Shown here piece by piece: positions 16,596 through 24,323 of a stretch of DNA of 54,694 bases; the stretch's first letter is position 1; every line of letters starts with the position of its first letter. Source of the DNA: DASPOF01 sp035626155 (GTDB lineage: Bacteria > Desulfobacterota > Binatia > Binatales > Binataceae); the NCBI GenBank assembly GCA_035626155.1, contig DASPOF010000117.1, positions 1 through 54,694 on the forward strand. The letters run 5' to 3'. Under the pieces are notes generated by a model, which worked only from the letters and a program-made list of their open reading frames with translations, ran no database searches and was not told the origin of the DNA. The translations under genes and the position numbers were made by a program.

Positions 16596-17711
16596 TTACA
16601 ACGCGAGCGACGCGGCGAGCCTCTGGCGATGCTCGCTCGGGTCACCGAAAATCACGGAACTCGCACGCGCGCGCTTGAAATAGAGATGCGCGGGATGCTC
16701 CCAGGTGAACCCCATGCCGCCGTGAATCTGGATATTCTCCGCGGCCGCCTTGTAGTACGCCTCCGAGCAGAACGACTTCGCGATCTGCGCCGCTTCGGCC
16801 GCCTCGGCTTCGTCCTCTCCGGCGAGCTCGAAGGCCGCGTGATAGGCCGCGGACCGCGCGAGCTCGGTGTCCACCAGCATATCGGCGCACTTGTGCTTGA
16901 TCGCCTGGAACGATCCGATGGGCCGGCCGAACTGAAGCCGTGTCTTCGCATACTCGGTGGACAATTCGAGGCACCGCTGCGCGCCGCCGGCCTGCTCCGC
17001 CGCCAGCATCGCGGCACCCAACGTCAGCACGCGGCGAAGCTGTGGCGCAATGTCCTTGTCCGAGATGCGCGTCGCGGGAGTCCCATTGAACGTGAGCTTT
17101 GCAAGCTTGCGCGTGAGATCGAGCGCCGGCAGTTGCGCGCGCTCGAGCCCCTTCGCGTTTCCATCGACCCGAAACAGCGCGAGCGTCTCGCCGTCGCGCG
17201 CCACGACCAGGATCACATTCGCCGTATGGCCGTCGAGCACGAAATCCTTGACGCCGTCGAGGCGATATCCCGCGCCGTCGCGCGTCGCGCGCATCGCGAT
17301 CGACTCCGGGTTCCACTTGCCGGCCTCCTCGGCGATCGCGAGCGTCGCGATGGTCTTGCCCGAGGCGATCCCGGACAGGAGCTTCGATTTCTCCGCATCG
17401 ACCGCGGCTTCGCGGACCATCGCGGCGGCGAGCACCACGCTGGCGAGATACGGGCCGCAGTAAAGCACCCGGCCCATTTCCTCGCACACGATCCCCATCT
17501 CGACCGGCCCGAGCCCCGCGCCGCCGTGCTGCTCCGGTATTCCGATTCCCAGCAGCGACAGTTCCGATGCCATCCGTTCCCAGCTCCGGGCGTCGTAGCC
17601 GCTCTCGGTCTCCATCAGCTTGCGGACAATTGCCTCGGTCGAATCCTTCTCGAAAAACCTGCGAACCATCTGACGCAGTTCTTCATGTTCCTGCGTGAAC
17701 GAAATTTCCAT
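16596..17711 (-). CDS. Acyl-CoA dehydrogenase, small non-canonical subunit type
   Basis: 371 residues with the acyl-CoA dehydrogenase fold: FTQEHEELRQMVRRFFEKDS, GIGIPEQHGGAGLGPVEMGIVCEEMGR, LGAAMLAAEQAGGAQRCLELSTEYAKTRLQFGRPIGSFQAIKHKCADM, and IQIHGGMGFTWEHPAHLYFKRARAS. The C-terminus reads VIFGDPSEHRQRL, not the Y-E-G-T-S-E/Q segment that carries the catalytic glutamate of canonical family members. It follows the next acyl-CoA dehydrogenase gene (which has that segment) after 43 nt, a layout known from heteromeric alpha2beta2 FadE pairs of steroid or branched side-chain degradation. The Shine-Dalgarno GGAGGAG precedes the ATG. Substrate unknown. Confidence 0.92.
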   Translation of the reverse strand: MEISFTQEHEELRQMVRRFFEKDSTEAIVRKLMETESGYDARSWERMASELSLLGIGIPEQHGGAGLGPVEMGIVCEEMGRVLYCGPYLASVVLAAAMVREAAVDAEKSKLLSGIASGKTIATLAIAEEAGKWNPESIAMRATRDGAGYRLDGVKDFVLDGHTANVILVVARDGETLALFRVDGNAKGLERAQLPALDLTRKLAKLTFNGTPATRISDKDIAPQLRRVLTLGAAMLAAEQAGGAQRCLELSTEYAKTRLQFGRPIGSFQAIKHKCADMLVDTELARSAAYHAAFELAGEDEAEAAEAAQIAKSFCSEAYYKAAAENIQIHGGMGFTWEHPAHLYFKRARASSVIFGDPSEHRQRLAASLAL

Positions 17712-17754
17712 TGTTCTCCTCCGGACCTAAAGCATGATGGCGCAAGAATCGCCG

Positions 17755-18987
17755 TCAGGCGTTGCGCGGTATCTGCTTCCAGGGGACGTCCTTGTCGTTG
17801 CGCGGCTCGCCCGGCAGGCCGAGCACGCGTTCGCCCAGGATGTTCTTCATCACTTCGGAAGTACCGCCCTCGATCGAATTGGCCCGCGAGCGGAGGAACT
17901 GGTACTTCGAGAGCGCGATGCGCGATTCGCGCGCGCGCGAGGTCGGACGGCGGCGCGAATAGCCCGGCTCGTAGATGAGCGAGTCGGCGCCAATCACGTC
18001 CATCGTGCATTCCCACAGCCGCTTGGCGAGTTCCGCCTGCACCAGCTTCGCGACCGAGCCTTCGGGGCCGGGGTTGCCGGCCTTGCGCGCGGTGCGTGCG
18101 CGCTGGGCGGTCAGTCTGAGCAGCTCGGACTCGATGTAGAGCTTCGTGATGCGATCGCGCATCAGGATCTCGCCCTCGGGGGAGAAACGGCGCTTGTCGC
18201 GCGCCTTCCAGAGATTCATCAGGACGCTGATCGCGCCGCTGCCCTTGCGAGGAGCGCCGGAGCCGCCGCCGATTGCGGTGCGCTCGTTCATCAGCGTCGT
18301 GATCGCGACCTTCCATCCTTCGCCTTCCCGGCCGACGATCCGGTCGGCGGGCACCTTCACGTCGCTCATGAACACCTCGTTGAACTCCGCCTCGCCGGTG
18401 ATCTGATGGAGCGGGCGGACGTCCACGCCGGGGCTCTGCATGTCGAGCACGAAATACGACATGCCCATGTGCTTGGGCACGTCGGGATTCGAGCGCGCGA
18501 GCAGGAGCCCCCATTTGGAAACGTGCGCGCCGCTGGTCCAGACCTTCTGCCCGTTGACGACCCAGTAGTCGCCCTCGCGGGTCGCCCGCGTGGACAGTCC
18601 GGCGACATCCGAGCCTGCGCCCGGCTCGCTGAATAGCTGGCACCAGATATCCTCTCCGGTGAAAATGCGCCGCAGCAGATTTTTCTTCATCCACTCGGTG
18701 CCGTGCGTCACCAGGGTCGGCGCAGCCATTCCGAATCCGATCGCGTTGATCGCCATGTCCTCGTAGGTGGTCTTGGCGTGCTTGCTGATTTCGTCCGCGA
18801 CGACTGCCTGCATGCCGGGGCTGATGCCGAGGCCACCGCAGCCCTCCGGGAAATGCACCCATGCCAGTCCGTAATCGTATTGCTTGCCGCGGAAAGTGAC
18901 CTGATCGACCCGGTCGGGATTCGCCTCTTCGAGCAGTTTGCGGACCCGCGCACGCAGGTCTGCCTCAGTGATTTCTTTTTGAGCCAT
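17755..18987 (-). CDS. Acyl-CoA dehydrogenase, catalytic-type subunit
   Basis: 410 residues. Motifs: WVHFPEGCGGLGISPGMQAVVADE, WCQLFSEPGAGSDVAGLSTRA (flavin and substrate loop), YWVVNGQKVWTSGAHVSKWGLLLAR, and a C-terminal RSRANSIEGGTSEVMKNILGERVLGLP in which the Glu of IEGGTSE sits at the catalytic-base position. FAD-dependent alpha,beta-dehydrogenation of an acyl-CoA is the family reaction. The Shine-Dalgarno AAGGAG lies 8 nt before the ATG. It is first of the two-gene pair with the smaller homologue downstream, suggesting a heterotetramer. The acyl substrate cannot be read from the sequence. Confidence 0.94.
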   Translation of the reverse strand: MAQKEITEADLRARVRKLLEEANPDRVDQVTFRGKQYDYGLAWVHFPEGCGGLGISPGMQAVVADEISKHAKTTYEDMAINAIGFGMAAPTLVTHGTEWMKKNLLRRIFTGEDIWCQLFSEPGAGSDVAGLSTRATREGDYWVVNGQKVWTSGAHVSKWGLLLARSNPDVPKHMGMSYFVLDMQSPGVDVRPLHQITGEAEFNEVFMSDVKVPADRIVGREGEGWKVAITTLMNERTAIGGGSGAPRKGSGAISVLMNLWKARDKRRFSPEGEILMRDRITKLYIESELLRLTAQRARTARKAGNPGPEGSVAKLVQAELAKRLWECTMDVIGADSLIYEPGYSRRRPTSRARESRIALSKYQFLRSRANSIEGGTSEVMKNILGERVLGLPGEPRNDKDVPWKQIPRNA

Positions 18988-19147
18988 TGTCTAAATCTCC
19001 TTGCAAACCGAACAGATAGCACAAGTCGGGGCGCGAGACGCAGTGCCGGCAATCGGAGAAATAGACGGCGGGAAGACCGATCGAAACTTATGGCGCGCGA
19101 CGAGTCCTAACGCGCCGGCGGTGTTTGCCGGTCCGCGATCGCGCGGC

Positions 19148-20668
19148 TCATTCGAGGCCGAGCCGGACGAGTTGATCGCGCGGCGCCTCGACCTCTTCCA
19201 GAGCGGCGCGGAGCTTGTCGGCGGCATCGCGTTCCGCGCGCGTGCCGGCGAGGTTTCGCTCTTCGGCGGGATCGTCGGAGAGCCGATAGAGGTGATTTCC
19301 GCTGAAGTCGCCGATCGCCCAGTAGGGCAGCATGTCGCCCGCCTGGAAAGGCTGGCGAATCACCGGGATAAGCGATCCCGGCATCCGGTCGAGCACCGCG
19401 CGATCGTCGGGCGGCGGCAGGCGCAGGTCGGGAATGTGATGCACCGGCATCGTTGACCATCGATTCGACCACAGGCTGAGCGGCGCGTTCAGATTCGACG
19501 GCGCGCGCGCATACTTCGATTCGGCGTCGATCACGTGCACCTCGCGGCCCCACACACCCGCCAGCGCCCAATCGCGAATCGACTTCGCCTGACCCGTAAT
19601 CAGCGGAACGAGCGAGCGTCCGTGCGTGCGATGCGCGATCGTAGCGCCGAATATGTCGGCGAGCGTCGCAAAGAGATCGACGCTGGCGGTGAGCGCATCG
19701 ATAGATTTCGCGCCGGCGCCCGGCCACGCGATCATCAGCGGCACATGGCCGAGCGGTTCGTACACCGGCACCGCCGGCTTGCCCCAGATGTCCTTCTCGC
19801 CGAGATAATGGCCGTGGTCGGTGCACACGATCACCGCGGTGTTGGCGAAAAAACCGCCGCGCTCGATCTCATCGAGCACCCGCCCCAGCCACGCGTCGAT
19901 CATCGTGAGCTTCGCGCCGTAACAGGCGCGAATCTGGCGCGCCTGCTCGGGTGTCAGCACGCCCTGCGTGATCGCTCCGCGGATGTAGGGCGGCCAGATG
20001 AGATGAGGCCCGCGCCAGAGAGCGTCGTACATTGATGCGTACGGCTCGGGCGTGTCGAACGGCTCGTGCGGATCGAACTCATCGACGAACAGCATGAAGC
20101 GATCGTGCGCTGGCGCGGAGTCCTGGAGCCATCGCGCAGCCGCCGCCATCGTGCGCGGCCCCGGAAAGTCGGCCTCGCCGCGAAAATAGCCGCGCGAGTC
20201 GTCGTAGGGCGTGCGCCCGCGCCCAAATGATGGCGCGCCGGCCCAGCTCGGATCGGGCCGCGTCCGCCACGGGTCGCTCTCGTGTCCGCGCTGGTAATCC
20301 CAGGCCGTGAAATCGGTGTGATAGTTCTCGCCGCCGACCTCGAACAGATGCGGATGGTCGGAGACGAGCTTGGTCGTCACCCCGGCCGCGCGCAGATACG
20401 CCGTCAGCGGCCGCTCCCAAATCTCAATCGAGCCCCACGGCTTCCACAGAAAATCCAGCGCGCCGCACAGGATGTCGTGCCGCGCCGGAATGCACGGCAG
20501 CGAACCCGCGTAATGGCGATCGAAACGGATCGCGCGGCGCGCGAAGGCGTCGAGGTTCGGGGTGGCGAACTCGCGCGCGCCATAGGCGCCGAGCATGTGG
20601 CGATTGAGGCTGTCGAGCAGGATTACGATCGCGTTCTTCGGCGATTGGACCGGAGCGTCAGCGGCCAT
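19148..20668 (-). CDS. Sulfatase (FGly-type, alkaline phosphatase superfamily)
   Basis: 506 residues without a signal peptide. The N-terminus NAIVILLDSLNRHMLGAYG begins the metal-binding core; C59-I-P-A-R63 matches the C-x-P-x-R motif whose cysteine is converted to formylglycine. Further metal-site segments are FVDEFDPHEPF and VIVCTDHGHYLGEKDIWGKP. Family reaction: hydrolysis of sulfate esters, possibly phosphonate or phosphate esters. No formylglycine-generating enzyme is visible in the window. No good ribosome site is seen before the ATG. The gene is separated from the IS5 element by about 100 bp; the insertion lies in its upstream region and may have altered its promoter. Confidence 0.9.
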   Translation of the reverse strand: MAADAPVQSPKNAIVILLDSLNRHMLGAYGAREFATPNLDAFARRAIRFDRHYAGSLPCIPARHDILCGALDFLWKPWGSIEIWERPLTAYLRAAGVTTKLVSDHPHLFEVGGENYHTDFTAWDYQRGHESDPWRTRPDPSWAGAPSFGRGRTPYDDSRGYFRGEADFPGPRTMAAAARWLQDSAPAHDRFMLFVDEFDPHEPFDTPEPYASMYDALWRGPHLIWPPYIRGAITQGVLTPEQARQIRACYGAKLTMIDAWLGRVLDEIERGGFFANTAVIVCTDHGHYLGEKDIWGKPAVPVYEPLGHVPLMIAWPGAGAKSIDALTASVDLFATLADIFGATIAHRTHGRSLVPLITGQAKSIRDWALAGVWGREVHVIDAESKYARAPSNLNAPLSLWSNRWSTMPVHHIPDLRLPPPDDRAVLDRMPGSLIPVIRQPFQAGDMLPYWAIGDFSGNHLYRLSDDPAEERNLAGTRAERDAADKLRAALEEVEAPRDQLVRLGLE

Positions 20669-20774
20669 CGCGAAAGAGTACCATCCCGCGCGCGCAATCG
20701 TAACCCTGATTCCCGCGCGCCAGAATTATCGAGCAGCGCAAGCGCGCTCTCTTCCTCAATCCCTCTCCCAGAAT

Positions 20775-20791
20775 GGAAATCTTTGCATAAC
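20775..20791. repeat. IS5 left terminal inverted repeat
   Basis: GGAAATCTTTGCATAAC; pairs with the reverse complement of 21947-21963 at 14 of 17 positions (mismatches at positions 4, 6 and 13). Confidence 0.8.
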
Positions 20792-20847
20792 CAAGGCGGG
20801 TGTGATCAAAGGAAAAGGAGAGAAGAAAGGCTGAGGAGGGGAAGGGG

Positions 20848-21831
20848 ATGAGTCATCGGGGGATGGGACAGCTGAGTTTGGCGGAGAGCATTGTGGCGCG
20901 GCGGGAGCAGAGGCCTTGGCTGCGCGAAGTGCATGAGCTGATCGATTGGGAGCGAGTGTCGCAGCGGCTCTCAGTGCTGTATGCAGCGCGGGAAGGTCGT
21001 CCCTCGTATCCGCCGGTAGTGATGTTCCGGGCGTTGTTGCTGCAGCAGTGGCATCAGTTGTCGGACCCTGGGCTGGAGGCGGCGCTGGAAGATCGCTTGA
21101 GCTTTCGCGAATTCGCAGGTCTGGCGCTGAACGAGCAGGTTCCTGACCATTCGACCATCAGCCGGTTTCGCGCACAGTTGTCGCGCCGCGGTCTGGATGA
21201 GGCGCTGTTCGCAGAGGTCAGCGAGCAACTGGAGAGCAAGCGTCTGGTAGTCAAGCGCGGCACCTTGATCGACGCCTCGCTGGTGCGCGCGGCGGTCAGA
21301 GAGCCGGACCGGGGCGAACGCGGTGAGAAGCTCGGCCAAGGGTCGCCGCTGGACTCTGATGCACAATGGACCCATCGCAAGGGCGGCGGCGGTTCGCACT
21401 TCGGATACAAAGCGCACGTCGCAGTGGACCTCGGCAGCGGGCTTATCCGCAAGGTGTTACTGACCGGGGCCAAGACCAATGACGGCGAGGTGGCGGACCA
21501 GTTGATCTGTGGGGATGAGGGCGCGGTACTGGCGGACAAGGCGTACGACAGCAGCGCGCGGCGCGAGCTGTTGGCGCGCCTGGGGATCGCCGATGGCATT
21601 ATGCGCCGCGCGTGGTGGGGCACCGCGCGCAATCCGGACCCGCAGCTGACGGCACGCAACCGGGCTCTGGCACGGATTCGGTGGCGTGTGGAGCGCACGT
21701 TTGCGCTGATGAAACTGCACTACCGTTACCGGCGAGTGCGCTATCGCGGCCTGCTGCGCAACCGGGTGCAGCTGGTGACCATGTGTATCGCGATCAATCT
21801 AAAACGGGCGCTGGTGCTAAGTAGCGCATAA
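20848..21831 (+). CDS. IS5-family DDE transposase
   Basis: 327 residues, the usual IS5 length. The N-terminal DUF772-type domain (SYPPVVMFRALLLQQWHQLSDPGLEAALEDRLSFREFAGL, then DHSTISRFR) precedes the catalytic domain: first Asp in GTLIDASLV, second in GAVLADKAYDS, and the Glu in RWRVERTFALMKLHYRYRRVRYRG. All three acidic residues are present and there is no internal stop, so the enzyme looks functional. A purine-rich GAGGAGGGGAAGGGG stretch precedes the ATG. Role: cut-and-paste transposition of its own element. Confidence 0.95.
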   Translation: MSHRGMGQLSLAESIVARREQRPWLREVHELIDWERVSQRLSVLYAAREGRPSYPPVVMFRALLLQQWHQLSDPGLEAALEDRLSFREFAGLALNEQVPDHSTISRFRAQLSRRGLDEALFAEVSEQLESKRLVVKRGTLIDASLVRAAVREPDRGERGEKLGQGSPLDSDAQWTHRKGGGGSHFGYKAHVAVDLGSGLIRKVLLTGAKTNDGEVADQLICGDEGAVLADKAYDSSARRELLARLGIADGIMRRAWWGTARNPDPQLTARNRALARIRWRVERTFALMKLHYRYRRVRYRGLLRNRVQLVTMCIAINLKRALVLSSA

Positions 21832-21946
21832 ACCCGTCGGCCAGTGCACCACCAGCTTGCCCGCGCCGCTTTCTTCCTCGCGCGCAGTCACTGGCCCACG
21901 CCTGCAAAATCCATCCCGCCGCCCCTTCATCTTCAAATCAACCTCA

Positions 21947-21963
21947 GTTACGCAAAGGTCTCC
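21947..21963. repeat. IS5 right terminal inverted repeat
   Basis: GTTACGCAAAGGTCTCC; its reverse complement matches the left end. It is followed directly by AGAAT, identical to the 5 bases before the left end. Confidence 0.8.
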
Positions 21964-22120
21964 AGAATGGGAGAGGCTAGGTGAGGGTCATTATGGAGCG
22001 CCGCATCGTTTGCGGCGCGGGCTAAAGATTCCGGGATTTTACGATGAATCTTACGTCTCAGAATCTTCGGATCGGAATGCAATGTCGCGCGCTCTCAGAG
22101 CGAGCACGCGACGCTGAGGA

Positions 22121-22153
22121 CCCTCACCCTAACCTCTCCCGGTCCGGGAGAGG
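22121..22153. repeat. Intact REP-like palindrome
   Basis: CCCTCACCCTAA followed by CCTCTCCCGG-T-CCGGGAGAGG, a perfect 10-bp inverted repeat around one central base. The arms match those split by the IS5 element about 150 bp away. Located 95 bp downstream of the Ldh-type oxidoreductase gene stop, so it could also serve as its transcription end. The 416 bp between 21831 and 22248 hold only the IS end and this element. Confidence 0.7.
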
Positions 22154-22247
22154 AGTCGGAGAGGAGAGGAGTTAAAGTGGCTAATCGCCTGCGCATCGAT
22201 GGCGGGTGTTGCCCCTCGCCTCGTTCACCGCAATATGTCGCGGGCTT

Positions 22248-23321
22248 CTAATCGCGCGCGATGCGCGCGATGCCGAGGCGGTCCGCGAAGCGATCGAGGC
22301 GGTCGAGCAGCTCGCGATCGAGCGGGACGCCGTTGCGCTCGCGATCCGCGCGCGTCTCGAATTCGCGCTGCCCCGGAAACAGCACGCGGTCCGCGCCGTC
22401 GGCGGGCTCGGCTGACATCAGCGTATCGACCATGTCACTCATGCCGCGCAGGAAATCGTCGCGGTCCGCAAACGCCTCGATCTGCATCGCGAGAAAGAAT
22501 TGCGCCGCCTGACTGTTTCCCTTTTCCAGCCGTAGGGCCCAGTTCGTCCCGCTCAAAAGGCCGGTCAGTATCTCGACCGCCGCGCCCAGTCCGTAACCCT
22601 TGTACGACATGCAATCGGCGGTGCTGCCAAGCGGAGTGAGGCCGCCTCCGCCGTACACCGCCGCGGGATCGACGGTAGGACGCGCATCGCGGTCGAGCGC
22701 CCATCCGGGCAGAAGCGCGTGCTTGAGGCGCGTGGCGGTCTCGACCTTGCCCATCGCGATGGTGCTGGTCGTTTCGTCGGCGAGGAACGGATATCCGTGG
22801 AGGACCGGCGCGCCGATCGCAATCGGATTCGTCCCGATCATCTTCGTCTTTGCGTTGGTCGGCACCACCCAGGGCGATGCGTTGGTCATCGCGATTCCGA
22901 GCATCCCGGCATCCACCGCGCGCTTCGCGTAGAAGCCCATCGCGCCGCAATGGCGGCTGTTGCGCAGCGCGACCGCGCCGATGCCGAGCTGCCGCGCCTT
23001 CGCGATCGCGAGGTCCATCGCCTGCGCGGCGACGATCAGGCCGAATCCGCCTTGCGCATCGGCGAGCGCGGTCGCGGGCGTCTCGCGCAACACCTTGATC
23101 CGGGGCCGCGCGCCAACGACTCCCGACTCAAGCCCGGGCGCGTAGCCCGTGTGCGAGTCGATGTGGGCGATGCCGTGCGTGTCGAGTCCCATCAGGTTCG
23201 CATCGATGAGAATCTCGGCCGCCATGCGCGCATCGCCGGGCTCAAGACCGAGCCGCTCGAACGCCGCGCGGGCAAAGGAAATCAGCGAGGAGGCCGGGAT
23301 GCGCAAATCGGAATCACTCAA
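22248..23321 (-). CDS. Malate/L-lactate dehydrogenase family (Ldh/YlbC-type) oxidoreductase
   Basis: 357 residues. Family motifs: LMGLDTHGIAHID near residue 53, RNSRHCGAMGFYAKRAVDAGMLGIAMTNASPWVVP (catalytic His in the NSRHCG loop), IGTNPIAIGAP, TSTIAMGKV, and YKGYGLGAAVEILTGLLSG. This family reduces 2-oxoacids or oxidises 2-hydroxyacids with NAD(P) through a fold unrelated to Rossmann dehydrogenases. Start is TTG at 23321 with GGAG 7 nt upstream. It is divergent from an aldolase/dehydrogenase/lyase run, suggesting shared 2-oxo or 2-hydroxy acid chemistry. Substrate is not determinable. Confidence 0.92.
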   Translation of the reverse strand: MSDSDLRIPASSLISFARAAFERLGLEPGDARMAAEILIDANLMGLDTHGIAHIDSHTGYAPGLESGVVGARPRIKVLRETPATALADAQGGFGLIVAAQAMDLAIAKARQLGIGAVALRNSRHCGAMGFYAKRAVDAGMLGIAMTNASPWVVPTNAKTKMIGTNPIAIGAPVLHGYPFLADETTSTIAMGKVETATRLKHALLPGWALDRDARPTVDPAAVYGGGGLTPLGSTADCMSYKGYGLGAAVEILTGLLSGTNWALRLEKGNSQAAQFFLAMQIEAFADRDDFLRGMSDMVDTLMSAEPADGADRVLFPGQREFETRADRERNGVPLDRELLDRLDRFADRLGIARIARD

Positions 23322-23523
23322 TGCCGTACTCCGTGGCTGCGGCGCGCGGGCGATCGAGGCACACCGCCGAAGATTGTCCGCGACCGGTGGAAAGTGCTAG
23401 CGGCCTTAACATGGCTCTGCGGCCAGACGACGCGCCGGCGAGCTTGGAGCATCGCACGTCTCCACGGGCGAAGTCGAATCCGGCGCGATTCGGCCGACGT
23501 TACCACATCGAGGCGGACATCAG

Positions 23524-24312
23524 ATGCGTGAAAATCCAGTGAGGAAAAAGTGGGCCAGCGGACAGGCCGCTCTGGGAGGATGGCTCGGCGTTCCGAGCAG
23601 TTTCAGCGCCGAGATCTTGGCGCACGCCGGATTCGATTGGCTGTGCGTGGACATGCAGCACGGCCTCATCGATTACCCCCAGATGGTCTCGATGCTCCAG
23701 GGCATGGCCGCGACGGATGTAACTCCGCTGGTGCGCGTCCCGTGGAATGAGCCCGGGATCATCGGCAAGTCGCTCGATGCGGGCGCGCTCGGCGTCATCA
23801 TCCCGATGGTCAACTCGCCGGAGGAGGCCGAGGCCGCGGTCGCCGCGTGCCGTTATGCGCCGCAGGGCAGGCGAAGTTTCGGGCCGCTTCGAGCGAGCAC
23901 TCATTACGGCTCGGATTATTATTCCCAGGCGAACGCAACTGTCTGCTGCATCGTGATGATCGAGACGCGGCAGGCCGTCGCGCGGGTCGATGAGATTCTC
24001 TCCGTGCCAGGCATCGATGCGGTTTACGTCGGCCCCGCCGATTTGAGCGTCACACTGGGATTGCCGCCGGGCGCCGACAATCCCGATGCGAGCTTCAATG
24101 ACGCGCTGAAAAGGATCGTCGAGTCGTGTCACCGCCACAATATCGTGCCGGGGATCGCGGGCAACGCAAGCACTGCGCCGAAGCGGATTCAGCAGGGATT
24201 TCGCCTCGTCGAGGTGGCATCCGACTCAAGGCTTCTCGCCGCGGGCGCCGCGCAGGCGCTCGAGCAGGTTCGGCCGGCCGCCGGGGCCGCGTCCAAGCCG
24301 GCCTATCTGTGA
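23524..24312 (+). CDS. HpcH/HpaI aldolase family protein
   Basis: 262 residues: GGWLGVPSSFSAEILAHAGFDWLCVDMQHGLIDY, TPLVRVPWNEPGIIGKSLDAGALGVIIPMVNSPEEAEAAV, CIVMIETRQAVARVDEILSVPGIDAVYVGPADLSVTLG. These match class II HpaI-type aldolases: the His of MQHG acts in catalysis, and Glu (IET) with Asp (VGPAD) ligate the divalent metal. The reaction is cleavage of a 4-hydroxy-2-oxo acid to pyruvate (or a related 2-oxo acid) and an aldehyde. GAGG lies 9 nt upstream of the ATG. The dehydrogenase and RraA-family genes follow almost without gaps, indicating one operon. Confidence 0.93.
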   Translation: MRENPVRKKWASGQAALGGWLGVPSSFSAEILAHAGFDWLCVDMQHGLIDYPQMVSMLQGMAATDVTPLVRVPWNEPGIIGKSLDAGALGVIIPMVNSPEEAEAAVAACRYAPQGRRSFGPLRASTHYGSDYYSQANATVCCIVMIETRQAVARVDEILSVPGIDAVYVGPADLSVTLGLPPGADNPDASFNDALKRIVESCHRHNIVPGIAGNASTAPKRIQQGFRLVEVASDSRLLAAGAAQALEQVRPAAGAASKPAYL

Positions 24313-24323
24313 GGGCGCGTGCG

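Larger units (their letters stand above)
20775..21963 (+). mobile_element. Complete IS5-family insertion sequence, 1,189 bp
   Basis: Bounded by 17-bp imperfect terminal inverted repeats: left GGAAATCTTTGCATAAC (20775-20791), right complement GGAGACCTTTGCGTAAC (21947-21963), 14 of 17 identical. Both ends are flanked by a direct AGAAT (20770-20774 and 21964-21968), the likely target duplication. One intact transposase gene fills most of the element, so it may be active. Removing element and one AGAAT recreates a perfect hairpin with CCTCTCCC and GGGAGAGG arms, showing that the insertion hit the loop of a REP-like palindrome. A 5-bp duplication is not the usual IS5-subgroup size, so the subgroup is uncertain. 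Confidence 0.85.
20762..21976. repeat. REP-like palindrome split by the IS5 element
   Basis: Left arm CCTCTCCC (20762-20769) plus AGAAT; right copy AGAAT plus GGGAGAGG (21969-21976). Joined without the IS they form a perfect 8-bp stem with an AGAAT loop. Outer bases CCTCA (20754-20758) and TGAGG (21982-21986) extend the partial symmetry. The same arms occur intact at 22133-22153. Confidence 0.75.

Noticed and set aside
16629..17978. 449-codon plus-strand frame over the acyl-CoA dehydrogenases
   Set aside because: Arg-rich antisense shadow without domain features.
20761..21977. 31-bp IS ends extending into the CCTCTCCC sequence
   Set aside because: The outer match between both sides is explained by the palindromic target (REP arms), not by the element; the AGAAT duplication sets the ends inside it.
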